The notes under the pieces are model-generated. The model did no database searches and had not been told where the DNA came from. It worked only from the letters and a program-made list of their open reading frames with translations. This document shows positions 1 through 8,089 of a stretch of 64,000 nucleotides of DNA, one piece after another. The position numbers and the translations under genes are program-made. The DNA is from Succinatimonas hippei YIT 12066 (GTDB lineage: Bacteria; Pseudomonadota; Gammaproteobacteria; Enterobacterales; Succinivibrionaceae), in NCBI RefSeq assembly GCF_000188195.1, contig NZ_GL830979.1:1-64000 (forward strand), written 5' to 3'. Every line of letters begins with the position of its first letter. The stretch's first letter is position 1.

Positions 1-101
1 TTGGCCGTACAACCCCGGAAAGCACGGAGGAGTGCGGCGCTTAAGAGGAACCTTGAGAAGGCATAAGAGAGTAAGGAAGCTTGAGTGAAGTTAACGAATT
101 C
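1..101 (+). other. rRNA operon spacer upstream of 5S
   Basis: This stretch precedes the 5S rRNA and has no convincing open frame. I could not match it to the conserved 3' end of 23S rRNA, so I read it as the 23S-5S intergenic spacer; the 23S gene would lie to the left of the window. That reading rests on position only. Confidence 0.5.
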
Positions 102-218
102 GCCCGGTGACGATAGCTTTGCAGAACCACCTGTAACCATTCCGAACACAGAAGTGAAATGCAAACACGCCGATGGTAGTGCAACGTACGTTTGCGCGAG
201 AGCAGGTCATTGCCGGGC
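102..218 (+). rRNA. rrf: 5S ribosomal RNA
   Basis: This is the 5S rRNA of the large ribosomal subunit. The ends GCCCGG and CCGGGC pair to form the terminal helix, which sets the boundaries at about 117 nt. Conserved internal blocks are present: CCGAACACAGAAGTGAAA (loop B/C region), GCCGATGGTAGT and GCGAGAGCAGGTCATTGCC. A strong hairpin terminator follows after 13 nt. Exact mature ends could shift by a few bases. Confidence 0.93.
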
Positions 219-231
219 TTATCTTTTTAAG

Positions 232-260
232 AGCCGCTGTCATATTGATAGCGGCTTTTT
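232..260 (+). terminator. rRNA operon terminator
   Basis: The stem AGCCGCT / AGCGGCT has an 11-nt loop and is followed by a run of T. It lies just after the 5S gene and should end the rRNA transcript ahead of pgpA. Confidence 0.85.
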
Positions 261-331
261 CGTTTTCCTGTCTTTTATTTTGGTTTCTCTTTGGGTAAAT
301 TAGTTTATATATTTTTCTTTAAGGATTTACC

Positions 332-814
332 ATGGCATCCCGTGAATTACTGCGTAAATTAAATTTAAAAAATCTTTGGCACTTGTTGGCAGTAGGTTTC
401 GGAGCCGGTCTTGCTCCTAAAGCTCCCGGAACATTCGGCTCTTTAGCCGCAATTCCGATTTGCATGGTTCTTTTATATATAGATCCGATTATCTCTGCTT
501 TGTTTATAGTTTTAAGCTTCTTTATCGGGGTTAAGGCTTGCTCTGAAGCAGAGAAGACTATGGGCGTGCACGATCACGGCGGAATCGTTATTGACGAATT
601 TGTCGGTATGTTTATAAGTGTTATGTGTTATCCGGCAAACTACTGGTATGCCTTTTTAGCTTTTGTGTTATTTAGAATTTTTGATATTTTAAAACCGTTT
701 CCGGTTTCCTTGGCTGATAAAAAAGTTGCCGGCGGTTTCGGTATTATGATAGACGATGTTTTAGCCGGCATATACGCTTTTATTTGCGGAAGTGTGATTT
801 TATCTTTTATTTAG
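332..814 (+). CDS. pgpA: Phosphatidylglycerophosphatase A
   Basis: PgpA is an inner-membrane phosphatase that converts phosphatidylglycerophosphate to phosphatidylglycerol, in the same phospholipid pathway as cdsA further along. The 160-aa protein has the family's N-terminal block (GFGAGLAPKAPGTFGS), the acidic HDHGGIVIDEFVGM segment and the terminal IDDVLAGIYA motif, with about four hydrophobic stretches. Length fits the family. The ATG at 332 has an AAGGA site just upstream (tttaaggatttaccATG). It stands alone between the rRNA terminator and a convergent gene, so it probably has its own promoter. Confidence 0.93.
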   Translation: MASRELLRKLNLKNLWHLLAVGFGAGLAPKAPGTFGSLAAIPICMVLLYIDPIISALFIVLSFFIGVKACSEAEKTMGVHDHGGIVIDEFVGMFISVMCYPANYWYAFLAFVLFRIFDILKPFPVSLADKKVAGGFGIMIDDVLAGIYAFICGSVILSFI

Positions 815-819
815 TTAGT

Positions 820-1428
820 TTATTTCGGATTTACTTTAAAGCTGTTAATTACGCTTTTACATAGTGATAGGTTGCTGTTGAATATGAATTTGGTTACGGC
901 AGCTTCGCTTTGACGTCCTGATACTTGACAGCTTAGACGATGAAAATCATTAAACATCAGATCAGTGCGCTGATAGAAGTGATTTTCAGAATCAGGAAGA
1001 TATTCGTCTTCAGGTTTTTTTAAAAAACCGGTTAGTATGATGCTGTAGTGATCTTTAGCATATTGTTCTTTTATCAGATTATATTGTCCATATAACAAGT
1101 TTTCTTTGTCGGAAAAAGGCTTTAATATGCTGTCTTTAAAATGCTGTTTATCTTTTAGGTAGTTAAGTTCTTCCTTGTTTAATTTAATGTTTGTATATGA
1201 AATAGTAAGTTTGTTATTTTCATTGCTCAAAATAATGCTTAGCATGTTGTCATGTTTGAACACACTGTCTTTAAATTCTTTAGGACAATTAAAACTTACG
1301 GTGTAGTCTCTGTCATCAAGATTAAAAGAGAGTTGTTTAATTGATTGATTTGATGCTTTATCAGCTGCATGGGCGCTAAGCGTGATAAGAAGAGCAGATA
1401 AAAGAGAAATTTTTAATATATTTTTCAT
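820..1428 (-). CDS. Exported protein of unknown function
   Basis: I do not recognise this 202-aa protein. It starts with a clear Sec signal peptide (positive MKNILK, hydrophobic SLLSALLITL, then SAHAAD with a likely cut after AHA), so it should reach the periplasm. The mature part is rich in Lys, Asn and Asp, contains no lipobox and no transmembrane segment, and has two cysteines near residues 48 and 163-190 that could pair. It is the last gene downstream of ppnN, after a short hairpin, and converges on pgpA with only 5 nt between stop codons. Confidence 0.7.
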   Translation of the reverse strand: MKNILKISLLSALLITLSAHAADKASNQSIKQLSFNLDDRDYTVSFNCPKEFKDSVFKHDNMLSIILSNENNKLTISYTNIKLNKEELNYLKDKQHFKDSILKPFSDKENLLYGQYNLIKEQYAKDHYSIILTGFLKKPEDEYLPDSENHFYQRTDLMFNDFHRLSCQVSGRQSEAAVTKFIFNSNLSLCKSVINSFKVNPK

Positions 1429-1444
1429 AATAAAAAAAAGAAGA

Positions 1445-1462
1445 ACCGGAATCTCTCCCGGT
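1445..1462 (-). terminator. Possible terminator after ppnN
   Basis: Read on the minus strand, ACCGG-N8-CCGGT is followed by a T-rich run (TTCTTCTTTTTTTT). The stem is only 5 bp, so this may be a weak terminator or attenuator between ppnN and the downstream exported-protein gene. Confidence 0.45.
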
Positions 1463-1473
1463 CACAGGTTAAC

Positions 1474-2847
1474 TTACTTATCGTGTTCAAAACGGTAGCA
1501 CGGTTTATATTTGCGCTCAGATAAAAGAATGCGTCCCTGGGCAATAAAGTCGCGCATCAATTTATCCATATTATCAATGATTTCTTTATCCCCATGAAGG
1601 GTAAACGGACCCTTTTCCGCAACCATTTTTATGCCGTACTCTTTAACGTTGCCGGTGACTATTCCTGAAAAAGCGCGGCGTAAGGCGGCAGCAAGCTTCC
1701 ACGGCTCTTGATCTTTATGCAGATCAAGGGCACTCATATTCTCATGATTGACTTCAAAAGGTTTTTGCAACTCTTCAGGAATGGTTAAAGACCAGTTAAA
1801 GCAATAGGATTCATGCACAAGATTACGGTGTTCGTGGACAGTCTCAAGACCTTTGCTTACTTCAATTGCTACAGCTTTAGGATCATTTATTATGATTTGA
1901 TAATAACGCGAGATTTCATCGCCAAGTGAAGATTTTAAAAATGAATCTAAGGCCTCAAAATAGGGACGGCTCTTATCATTGCCGGTCAAAATCAGAGGAA
2001 CAGGATTATGACGATTTTCTCTTAATAATTTAATTCCGAGAATAAAAAGCAGCTCTTCAGCTGTACCGGGACCGCCGGGAAATACAATAAGAACGTGTCC
2101 CAAGCGCACGAAAGCTTCCAGACGCTTTTCGATATCAGGCAAGATAACGAGTTCGGATACCATGGAGTTAGGCGGCTCCGCGGCAATAATTGACGGCTCT
2201 GTAAGTCCGATGCGGCGGCAATATTCAGCACTCTGCTGAATATGTCCCATAATGCTGCCGCGCATCGGCGCTTCCATTATTCCCGGTCCGCATCCCGTGC
2301 AGATGTCAATCTTGCGTAAGCCTAACTCTTTTCCGACTTTATAGGCGTAATTATATTCTTCCGTGCTTATTGAATGACCGCCCCAGCAAACAGCGATATT
2401 AGGCTGCGTATCGGCAAGCAGCGCTCCTGCATTGCGCAGAATTAAAAATATCCAATTGGTTATGCCTTGAGATTTAGACAATTTGTCGGATGAAAGCTTT
2501 AAGAGCTCTTTGTGGGCAACGTTCGTTAAAACAATATCGCGCAGTACTGAAAACAGATGCTTTTGCAGCATGGATACTATTTCACCGTCAACGATTGAAG
2601 ACTCCGGCGGGTTTATTAATTCAATTTTAAGTCCGCGCTCGTTTCTTACCACATTGATTTCAAAATTCTGATAATTTTCAAGCAGTTCTTTTGAATTATC
2701 TGTAAGGTTGCCGCTGTTTAAGACTGCAAGTGAGCAATTACGATACAAATCGTATAATTCACCTCTTGAATTAAGAGAGATGCTGTCGGCTTCAAGCTGC
2801 GTTAAAAGGGCCATTGAGCCTTGGGGCCATACTACTTTTACACTCAT
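1474..2847 (-). CDS. ppnN: Nucleotide 5'-monophosphate nucleosidase PpnN
   Basis: PpnN (YgdH) is a cytosolic LOG-family enzyme that cleaves purine and pyrimidine nucleoside monophosphates into base plus ribose-5-phosphate; in E. coli it responds to (p)ppGpp. The 457-aa length matches the E. coli enzyme (454). The central LOG domain carries CGPGIMEAPMRG and the diagnostic PGGPGTAEEL motif near residues 255-265. N- and C-terminal extensions typical of PpnN, rather than short LOG cytokinin enzymes, are present. The gene follows queF on the same strand after about 70 nt. Confidence 0.92.
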   Translation of the reverse strand: MSVKVVWPQGSMALLTQLEADSISLNSRGELYDLYRNCSLAVLNSGNLTDNSKELLENYQNFEINVVRNERGLKIELINPPESSIVDGEIVSMLQKHLFSVLRDIVLTNVAHKELLKLSSDKLSKSQGITNWIFLILRNAGALLADTQPNIAVCWGGHSISTEEYNYAYKVGKELGLRKIDICTGCGPGIMEAPMRGSIMGHIQQSAEYCRRIGLTEPSIIAAEPPNSMVSELVILPDIEKRLEAFVRLGHVLIVFPGGPGTAEELLFILGIKLLRENRHNPVPLILTGNDKSRPYFEALDSFLKSSLGDEISRYYQIIINDPKAVAIEVSKGLETVHEHRNLVHESYCFNWSLTIPEELQKPFEVNHENMSALDLHKDQEPWKLAAALRRAFSGIVTGNVKEYGIKMVAEKGPFTLHGDKEIIDNMDKLMRDFIAQGRILLSERKYKPCYRFEHDK

Positions 2848-2917
2848 ACTTTTGTCCTTATGTTGATCTTTTTTTTATTGTAACTATTTAATCGTTTTTT
2901 TTCAGTTAAAACAATGA

Positions 2918-3730
2918 TTATTGGCGGATAGTCCTTACAGGAATTATGTCTTCACTAAATTCATTACGAATAGGATTGATGTCAATTCCGCCGCGGCGGG
3001 TAAAACATGCCATAACGCAGAGCTTTACCGGACGCAGATTTTGTTTTATGTCATTGAAAATCTGTTCACAGCATTGCTCGTGAAAGCCTCTGTGACGCCG
3101 ATATGAGACAATATAGGAAAGAAGTGCTTTTTTGTCTATTTGTTCACCTTCGTACCTAATCATGATTGAAGCATGATCGGGTTGTCCAGTTACCGGACAT
3201 AATGTTCTTAACAAATCAGATCTTAAAGTTTCAATAACGTAATGACCGTTTGAGGGAACAAGCAATTTAGGATCGGGCTCATAGACCGGCTTTTCTATAG
3301 GTTCTTGGTCAATTGATGTACCGCTTAGCATTTGAATATTAAAGCACTCGTTATTTTCGTTTAAAGCAAATAATTTAACTTCAACATTGGTTTCAAGAAC
3401 CTTGCTCAGATCATGGGCGATAATAGCTGTAACTTCTTCTTTATTGCTGAATTTAGTTTGGGTAAAAGATCCGATATAGAGTTTTAATGATTTTGATTCG
3501 ACAATATAAGGAGAGGTTGCCGGAACTTTTATTGTTCCTACGGCAATCTGCGGGATCCCTTGGCGATTTAAATAAGTAATTTCATAAAGGCGCCATAAGT
3601 CGTATCCCAAACTTACGTTGCTTTTTAATTGAGCGCGACCTAAATTGCGTCCGATAGGCTGCAGCACGGTAGGATCGTATTCTTCAAGATAAGAAGTTGC
3701 TTTTCCAAGGAGTAATTCATTTTTTTGCAT
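2918..3730 (-). CDS. queF: NADPH-dependent 7-cyano-7-deazaguanine reductase
   Basis: QueF reduces preQ0 to preQ1 in queuosine tRNA biosynthesis. At 270 aa this is the long, two-domain (YqcD-type) form. The N-terminal half has the QueF substrate motif around ESKSLKLYIGSF; the C-terminal half carries CPVTGQPDHAS and SYRRHRGFHEQC, both diagnostic. The start lies 1 nt after the stop of rsmE, so the two genes are very probably co-transcribed and perhaps translationally coupled. Both enzymes act on RNA modification. Confidence 0.95.
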   Translation of the reverse strand: MQKNELLLGKATSYLEEYDPTVLQPIGRNLGRAQLKSNVSLGYDLWRLYEITYLNRQGIPQIAVGTIKVPATSPYIVESKSLKLYIGSFTQTKFSNKEEVTAIIAHDLSKVLETNVEVKLFALNENNECFNIQMLSGTSIDQEPIEKPVYEPDPKLLVPSNGHYVIETLRSDLLRTLCPVTGQPDHASIMIRYEGEQIDKKALLSYIVSYRRHRGFHEQCCEQIFNDIKQNLRPVKLCVMACFTRRGGIDINPIRNEFSEDIIPVRTIRQ

Positions 3731-3731
3731 G

Positions 3732-4460
3732 TTATAAATCTCCGAAGTGACTGCCTAGAATTGATAAGGCAACTAAGGCTGCAGTTTCAGTACGTAAAAT
3801 ACGCGGTCCTAAACTTACGCCGATAAATCCGTTTTCAGCGGCATCGTTAATTTCATCTTGCGATAATCCCCCTTCAGGACCTATAAGCAAGCGAATTTTT
3901 GCCGCTGTCGGTTTTAAATTTTTAAGTCGTAAGGAAGATAAAGGATCAAGAGTTAAATTTAAAGCTTCTCGGTCTTTGCTGCACCAAGTTTTAAGATCGG
4001 TGATCTCGTTAACTTTGGGGACAAAAGATCTTCCGGATTGCTCGCAAGCGCTGACGGCAATTTTTTGCCATGAATCAACTTTTTTAAAAGATCTTTTTTC
4101 ATCAAGTTTTACATTGCAGCGAATTGAAGTTAAGGGGGTTATCTCAAAAATTCCAAGCTCTACCGCTTTTTGAACGGTTAAGTCCATTTTATCCCCACGG
4201 CTTATTACTTGGCCGAGTTCAATCTGCAGCGGAGATTCGCTGCTGTTTGCGACAGTTTCTAATATCTGTGCTGCAGCTTTATTGCCGGAACGAACTAATT
4301 TAGCCTTAAACTCATGACCGATTCCGTCAAAAATGTTGAATAGATCTCCTTCTTTAAAACGCAGAACTCGACAAAGATGTCCCGATCCGTTTTCACTAAG
4401 TGTAATTTCCATATTTTCATGAAGATTGCCTTGCGGCTCGTATATGCGTACTGTTCTCAC
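3732..4460 (-). CDS. rsmE: 16S rRNA m3U1498 methyltransferase
   Basis: RsmE methylates N3 of U1498 in 16S rRNA using SAM. The 242-aa protein has an N-terminal PUA-like domain (RVLRFKEGDLFNIFDG) and a C-terminal SPOUT knot with the expected LLIGPEGGLSQDE and LGPRILRTETA motifs that form the SAM pocket. Length matches the family (243 in E. coli). First gene of an rsmE-queF pair on the minus strand. Confidence 0.95.
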   Translation of the reverse strand: MRTVRIYEPQGNLHENMEITLSENGSGHLCRVLRFKEGDLFNIFDGIGHEFKAKLVRSGNKAAAQILETVANSSESPLQIELGQVISRGDKMDLTVQKAVELGIFEITPLTSIRCNVKLDEKRSFKKVDSWQKIAVSACEQSGRSFVPKVNEITDLKTWCSKDREALNLTLDPLSSLRLKNLKPTAAKIRLLIGPEGGLSQDEINDAAENGFIGVSLGPRILRTETAALVALSILGSHFGDL

Positions 4461-4496
4461 TTTTAACTCACTTAAAATAAAGAATTTTCCTTTAAG

Positions 4497-4526
4497 AAAA
4501 GAGCAATGTTATTGTTCGGCTCTTTT
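4497..4526 (-). terminator. Hairpin, possible terminator
   Basis: AAAAGAGC and GCTCTTTT form an 8-bp stem with a 14-nt loop between rsmE and the small reading frame at 4586. On the minus strand the T-rich arm runs into TTTTCTT, so it could end a transcript from that small frame. Equally it may be a leader element upstream of rsmE. Confidence 0.4.
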
Positions 4527-4585
4527 GTATATTTAAATTTTCCCAAAATTTTTGTTTTTTTACCTGATAATGACACGCCCTGAGA

Positions 4586-4780
4586 TTAGGGCAATAGGTA
4601 TTGTTTATTAAAAAATAAAGGGACATTAATAATATACGGTTTTAGTTTTTCAAGCTCACCTAATATATCGGGTAATATTTTACGGGTTTTAGGGTGGCAG
4701 GACACCCTTGCCGCATTATAAAGTTGATTGGCAGTAATGTTTGCTAAACAAAAAGGAATTAAAATATGACGCAGCTTCAT
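4586..4780 (-). CDS. Small hypothetical protein (doubtful)
   Basis: This is a 64-aa open frame in the roughly 400-bp gap between rsmE and a DUF5718-like gene. It has no signal peptide, no membrane segment and no motif I recognise. Its start has only a poor ribosome site (TTTTAGGT directly abutting ATG). A hairpin that could act as a terminator lies about 60 nt downstream. It may be a chance frame; the rest of this gap appears to be promoter DNA for the flanking divergent genes. Confidence 0.25.
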   Translation of the reverse strand: MKLRHILIPFCLANITANQLYNAARVSCHPKTRKILPDILGELEKLKPYIINVPLFFNKQYLLP

Positions 4781-4862
4781 ACCTAAAAGCGCTTAATTTT
4801 GTTAATCTAATCTTTAAATAATCTCATAAATTGAATTTAAAAACAGTCTCTAAGGAGAGTAT

Positions 4863-5705
4863 ATGTTCATTGATTTAAAACAATTGGCAACTTTCGGCGT
4901 TGCCGGTAATTTTACCGGTCATTTGGAACAAGCCGGAGAAGCACGTGATTTTACTCAGGTTAAAACCGCAGAGAAAAATGCTCCGAAGGCTGTTTTCCCT
5001 ACTTATCTGCCTAAAAGCGGAAATTCAATTCCTGCTTTTTTAAATGTTTTTCCTTTTGATGAATATAAAATTGAATTTCCCAAAGGAGAAAGCAAACTGC
5101 AAATTGAACCGGAGTGTGCAATTGTCTGTGATTTAACTTGGGAGAACGGAAAAGTCACATCTATAACTCCTCTGGTTTTCGGTGCAAGCAATGATTGCTC
5201 GATTCGTAAAGAGGGAGCAAAAAAGATTAGTGAGAAGAAAAACTGGGGAAGCGCATCCAAGGGCTTTGCTTCAAATTTAATTAAGATTGATAAGTTTACC
5301 GAAGGCGGCATTTTAGACAGATATCGTATTGCCAGCTTCCTGGTGCGTAACGGAGAAGTTTTTGTGTACGGTGAGGACAGCCCGGTACGCGACTACAGTT
5401 ATTTTTATGAGAAGCTTATTACATGGCTTATCGATAAATTCAATAACCAGGAGAATGCTGGTCCTGCTGAGAACATTAATTTATATTTAAATGAGGCAGG
5501 CTGTCCTAAGCAGGTAATGATTTCAGTAGGTGCAACGCGTTATACCGACTACGGTGAGCATAATTTCCTGCAGCATGGCGATAAAGCCGTAGTAGTTGTA
5601 TATCCTGAGGATGTTTATTCACAGGAAGAGATAATTAAGCGGGTCGGTAAAGATAATCTTGAAGAGGATGATATTTCTGTTCTGATTCAGGAAGTAATCG
5701 TTTAA
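4863..5705 (+). CDS. DUF5718-like protein, FAH-type fold suspected
   Basis: The 280-aa protein resembles the DUF5718 family, recognised from its conserved start FGVAGNFTGHLEQAGEARDF. Its function is not known to me. The layout (N-terminal PTYLPKSGNSIPAFLNVFPF, then PECAIVCDLTWENGKV with conserved acidic residues) recalls the fumarylacetoacetate-hydrolase fold, which uses acidic metal ligands; that is inference. It has no signal peptide, so it is probably cytosolic. AAGGAG precedes ATG with 7 nt spacing. It stands as a single plus-strand gene between minus-strand neighbours and ends at a bidirectional terminator shared with metK. Confidence 0.72.
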   Translation: MFIDLKQLATFGVAGNFTGHLEQAGEARDFTQVKTAEKNAPKAVFPTYLPKSGNSIPAFLNVFPFDEYKIEFPKGESKLQIEPECAIVCDLTWENGKVTSITPLVFGASNDCSIRKEGAKKISEKKNWGSASKGFASNLIKIDKFTEGGILDRYRIASFLVRNGEVFVYGEDSPVRDYSYFYEKLITWLIDKFNNQENAGPAENINLYLNEAGCPKQVMISVGATRYTDYGEHNFLQHGDKAVVVVYPEDVYSQEEIIKRVGKDNLEEDDISVLIQEVIV

Positions 5706-5724
5706 TTGAATCTGCTTTTTTGAT

Positions 5725-5755
5725 AAAAGAACGGCCCTTAACGGGCCGCTCTTTT
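5725..5755. terminator. Bidirectional terminator
   Basis: The stem AAAGA-N-CGGCCC / GGGCCG-N-TCTTT has an A-run on the left and a T-run on the right. It lies between the convergent DUF5718-like gene and metK, and can end transcripts from both sides. Confidence 0.85.
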
Positions 5756-5771
5756 AAATGCTAAAGGTAAA

Positions 5772-6920
5772 CTAAGATAAAGCAGCTTTTAAAGCATCGA
5801 CTTTATCGGTTTTTTCCCACGGGAAGTTATCTCTGCCGAAGTGTCCGTAAGCTGCCGTTTCTTTATAGATAGGACGAATCAAATCCAGCATCTTGATTAA
5901 GCCGTAAGGTCTTAAATCGAAAACTTCATTGACGGCTGCCGCTATCTTTTCATCACAAATGACTCCGGTGCCGAAGGTGTTGACGGAAACGGAAACCGGC
6001 TTGGCTACGCCGATAGCATATGACACTTGAATTTCACAGCGCTTGGCAAGTCCTGCCGCAACGACGTTTTTAGCAGCATAACGAGCGGCATAGGCTGCAG
6101 AACGATCAACTTTTGACGGATCTTTTCCTGAGAATGCACCGCCTCCGTGGCGAGCTGCTCCGCCGTATGTATCAACGATGATTTTACGTCCGGTGAGACC
6201 GCAGTCGCCGACCGGCCCGCCGATTACGAAACGTCCGGTCGGGTTAATGAAATATTTGGTGTTTTTGGTCAGATATTTTGCCGGAATGACTTTTTTGATG
6301 ATTTCTTCCTGGACTCCTTCTATGACGGAGCTTAAAGAAACATCAGGACTGTGCTGGGTAGACAAGACAACGGTATCAACGGATTCAATGGCTCCGTTGT
6401 CGTCGTAAACGAAGGTAACCTGGCTTTTTGCATCTGGACGCAGCCAAGGTATGATGCCCATACGTCTTACTTCAGCTTGGCGTTTGACCAACAGATGAGC
6501 ATAGGTAATGGCAGCCGGCATTAAAACCGCAGTTTCAGAGCAGGCATAGCCGAACATAAGTCCTTGATCTCCTGCTCCCTGATCTTCCGGATTTTCACGA
6601 TCGACGCCTTGATTAATATCGGGAGACTGTTTGCCGATAGCATTTAAGAAAGCACAGTAACGACCGTCAAAACCGACCTCGGTACTGTTGTAGCCGATAG
6701 CACAGACGGTTTTTCTGACTACATCTTCAAGATCGACGTTAGCTGTTGTAGTGATTTCTCCTGCTAAAACCACCATACCGGTTTTAACCAGAGTTTCACA
6801 GGCAACACGAGCCTTTTTATCTTGGGCTAAGATGGCATCCAGTACCGCATCGGAAATCTGATCGGCAACTTTATCAGGATGTCCTTCTGAAACGGATTCT
6901 GAGGTAAAAAGTCTTGACAT
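5772..6920 (-). CDS. metK: S-adenosylmethionine synthetase
   Basis: MetK makes SAM from methionine and ATP in the cytosol and feeds methylation, including RsmE encoded nearby. The 382-aa length matches the family (384 in E. coli). Visible motifs are [19 protein letters not shown] at the N-terminus (ATP-binding His), [12 protein letters not shown], and the glycine-rich [17 protein letters not shown]-loop-like segment. It is a monocistronic gene with its own TATAAT-type promoter and a terminator shared with the convergent gene. Confidence 0.97.
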   Translation of the reverse strand: MSRLFTSESVSEGHPDKVADQISDAVLDAILAQDKKARVACETLVKTGMVVLAGEITTTANVDLEDVVRKTVCAIGYNSTEVGFDGRYCAFLNAIGKQSPDINQGVDRENPEDQGAGDQGLMFGYACSETAVLMPAAITYAHLLVKRQAEVRRMGIIPWLRPDAKSQVTFVYDDNGAIESVDTVVLSTQHSPDVSLSSVIEGVQEEIIKKVIPAKYLTKNTKYFINPTGRFVIGGPVGDCGLTGRKIIVDTYGGAARHGGGAFSGKDPSKVDRSAAYAARYAAKNVVAAGLAKRCEIQVSYAIGVAKPVSVSVNTFGTGVICDEKIAAAVNEVFDLRPYGLIKMLDLIRPIYKETAAYGHFGRDNFPWEKTDKVDALKAALS

Positions 6921-6967
6921 AGATGGATATTACCGGGAGTTATTAAACAATAAATTTCAAACGCTGA

Positions 6968-6973
6968 ATTATA
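6968..6973 (-). promoter_or_regulatory. Likely metK promoter -10 box
   Basis: A perfect TATAAT on the minus strand lies 47 nt before the metK start. The -35 is not clear (an AT-rich segment at the right distance). I saw no tandem MetJ box or SAM riboswitch in the 6921-7192 gap, and the rest of that gap holds no gene I can support. Confidence 0.5.
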
Positions 6974-7192
6974 CCGCAAAGATATGCGATTTTCTTAATT
7001 CATAAGATTAATTTTGTTAGTTTAAGCTAATTTAGGTTACCTATAGACAATAATTTTTCAAAAATATAAATGAGATTTGTATTACAATGATAAGACGGCG
7101 TTTCCTGATAGAGATATCGAATGTATTTTTAACGATATTATGTATTATTAAACTAAAGACGTGTATAAAAAGGATTAGATTTTTAATATAAC

Positions 7193-7214
7193 AAACCCGC
7201 GAAAATGCGGGTTT
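7193..7214 (-). terminator. dapD operon terminator
   Basis: AAACCCGC / GCGGGTTT form an 8-bp stem with a 6-nt loop; on the minus strand it runs into TTTGTTATATT. It follows the dapD stop by about 20 nt. Confidence 0.8.
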
Positions 7215-7234
7215 GAAAATCTTTAACGGAAAAA

Positions 7235-8080
7235 TTATTGACGGGCCTCTTCTTCAGCCTGACGCAGTAATTCATTAAGACCGATTTTAGAACGGGTTTT
7301 TTCATCAACGTGTTTTACGATGATGGCTGCATAAAGTGAATATTTGCCGTCTTTTGAAGGCAGATTACCTGAAACGACAACTGAGTACGGAGGAACTTTA
7401 CCGTACATGATTTCACCGGTGGTACGATCGTAGATCTTGGTTGATTTGCCGATAAATACGCCCATGGAAATAACAGAGCCTTCGCCGACGATAACACCTT
7501 CGACAATTTCGGAACGTGCGCCGATAAAGCAATTATCTTCAATAATAGTAGGACCTGCCTGAACCGGTTCTAAAACGCCGCCGATACCGGCTCCGCCTGA
7601 TAAATGAACATGTTTGCCTACTTGTGCGCAGGAGCCGACTGTTGCCCAGGTATCAACCATTGTGCCGGACCCGACGCGTGCACCGATATTAACGAAAGAA
7701 GGCATCAAAACGGCATTGGGCTCAATATAGCTGCCGCGACGGACGACGGCGCCCGGAACTACGCGTAATCCTTCTTTTGCAAATCTTTCTGCAGTATAAC
7801 CGTCAAATTTTAAAGGAACTTTGTCATAGAAAGCGCCGCCCGGAGCCTCGGTTACGAAATTGTCCTGAATTCTAAAAGAAAGCAATACCGCTTTTTTAAT
7901 CCACTGATTAGTAACCCATTCACCGTCAACTTTTTCGGCAACGCGTAAAGAGCCGTCATCAAGACCTGCGATTACGTCGTTAATTGCATCACGGACATTT
8001 GCGTCAACAGAGGTTGCACTGATAGCGGCACGATTATCAAAAGCGTTTTCGATGATTTCTATAAGTTTGGTGTCAGACAT
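7235..8080 (-). CDS. dapD: Tetrahydrodipicolinate N-succinyltransferase
   Basis: DapD transfers succinyl from succinyl-CoA to tetrahydrodipicolinate in the succinylase branch of lysine/meso-DAP synthesis. The 281-aa protein (274 in E. coli) has the N-terminal helical domain and then a left-handed beta-helix of hexapeptide repeats ([21 protein letters not shown] through [16 protein letters not shown]). It lies 9 nt after glnD in the order map-glnD-dapD that is conserved in gammaproteobacteria, so it is probably in the same operon. Confidence 0.97.
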   Translation of the reverse strand: MSDTKLIEIIENAFDNRAAISATSVDANVRDAINDVIAGLDDGSLRVAEKVDGEWVTNQWIKKAVLLSFRIQDNFVTEAPGGAFYDKVPLKFDGYTAERFAKEGLRVVPGAVVRRGSYIEPNAVLMPSFVNIGARVGSGTMVDTWATVGSCAQVGKHVHLSGGAGIGGVLEPVQAGPTIIEDNCFIGARSEIVEGVIVGEGSVISMGVFIGKSTKIYDRTTGEIMYGKVPPYSVVVSGNLPSKDGKYSLYAAIIVKHVDEKTRSKIGLNELLRQAEEEARQ

Positions 8081-8089
8081 TTTGTCTCC

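Noticed and set aside
1-101. 3' end of 23S rRNA
   Set aside because: I could not line it up with the conserved final helix of 23S; treated as spacer.
6921-7192. SAM riboswitch or MetJ boxes before metK
   Set aside because: A lone AGACGT at about 7157 lies far upstream and is not tandem; no riboswitch-like multi-stem leader is visible.
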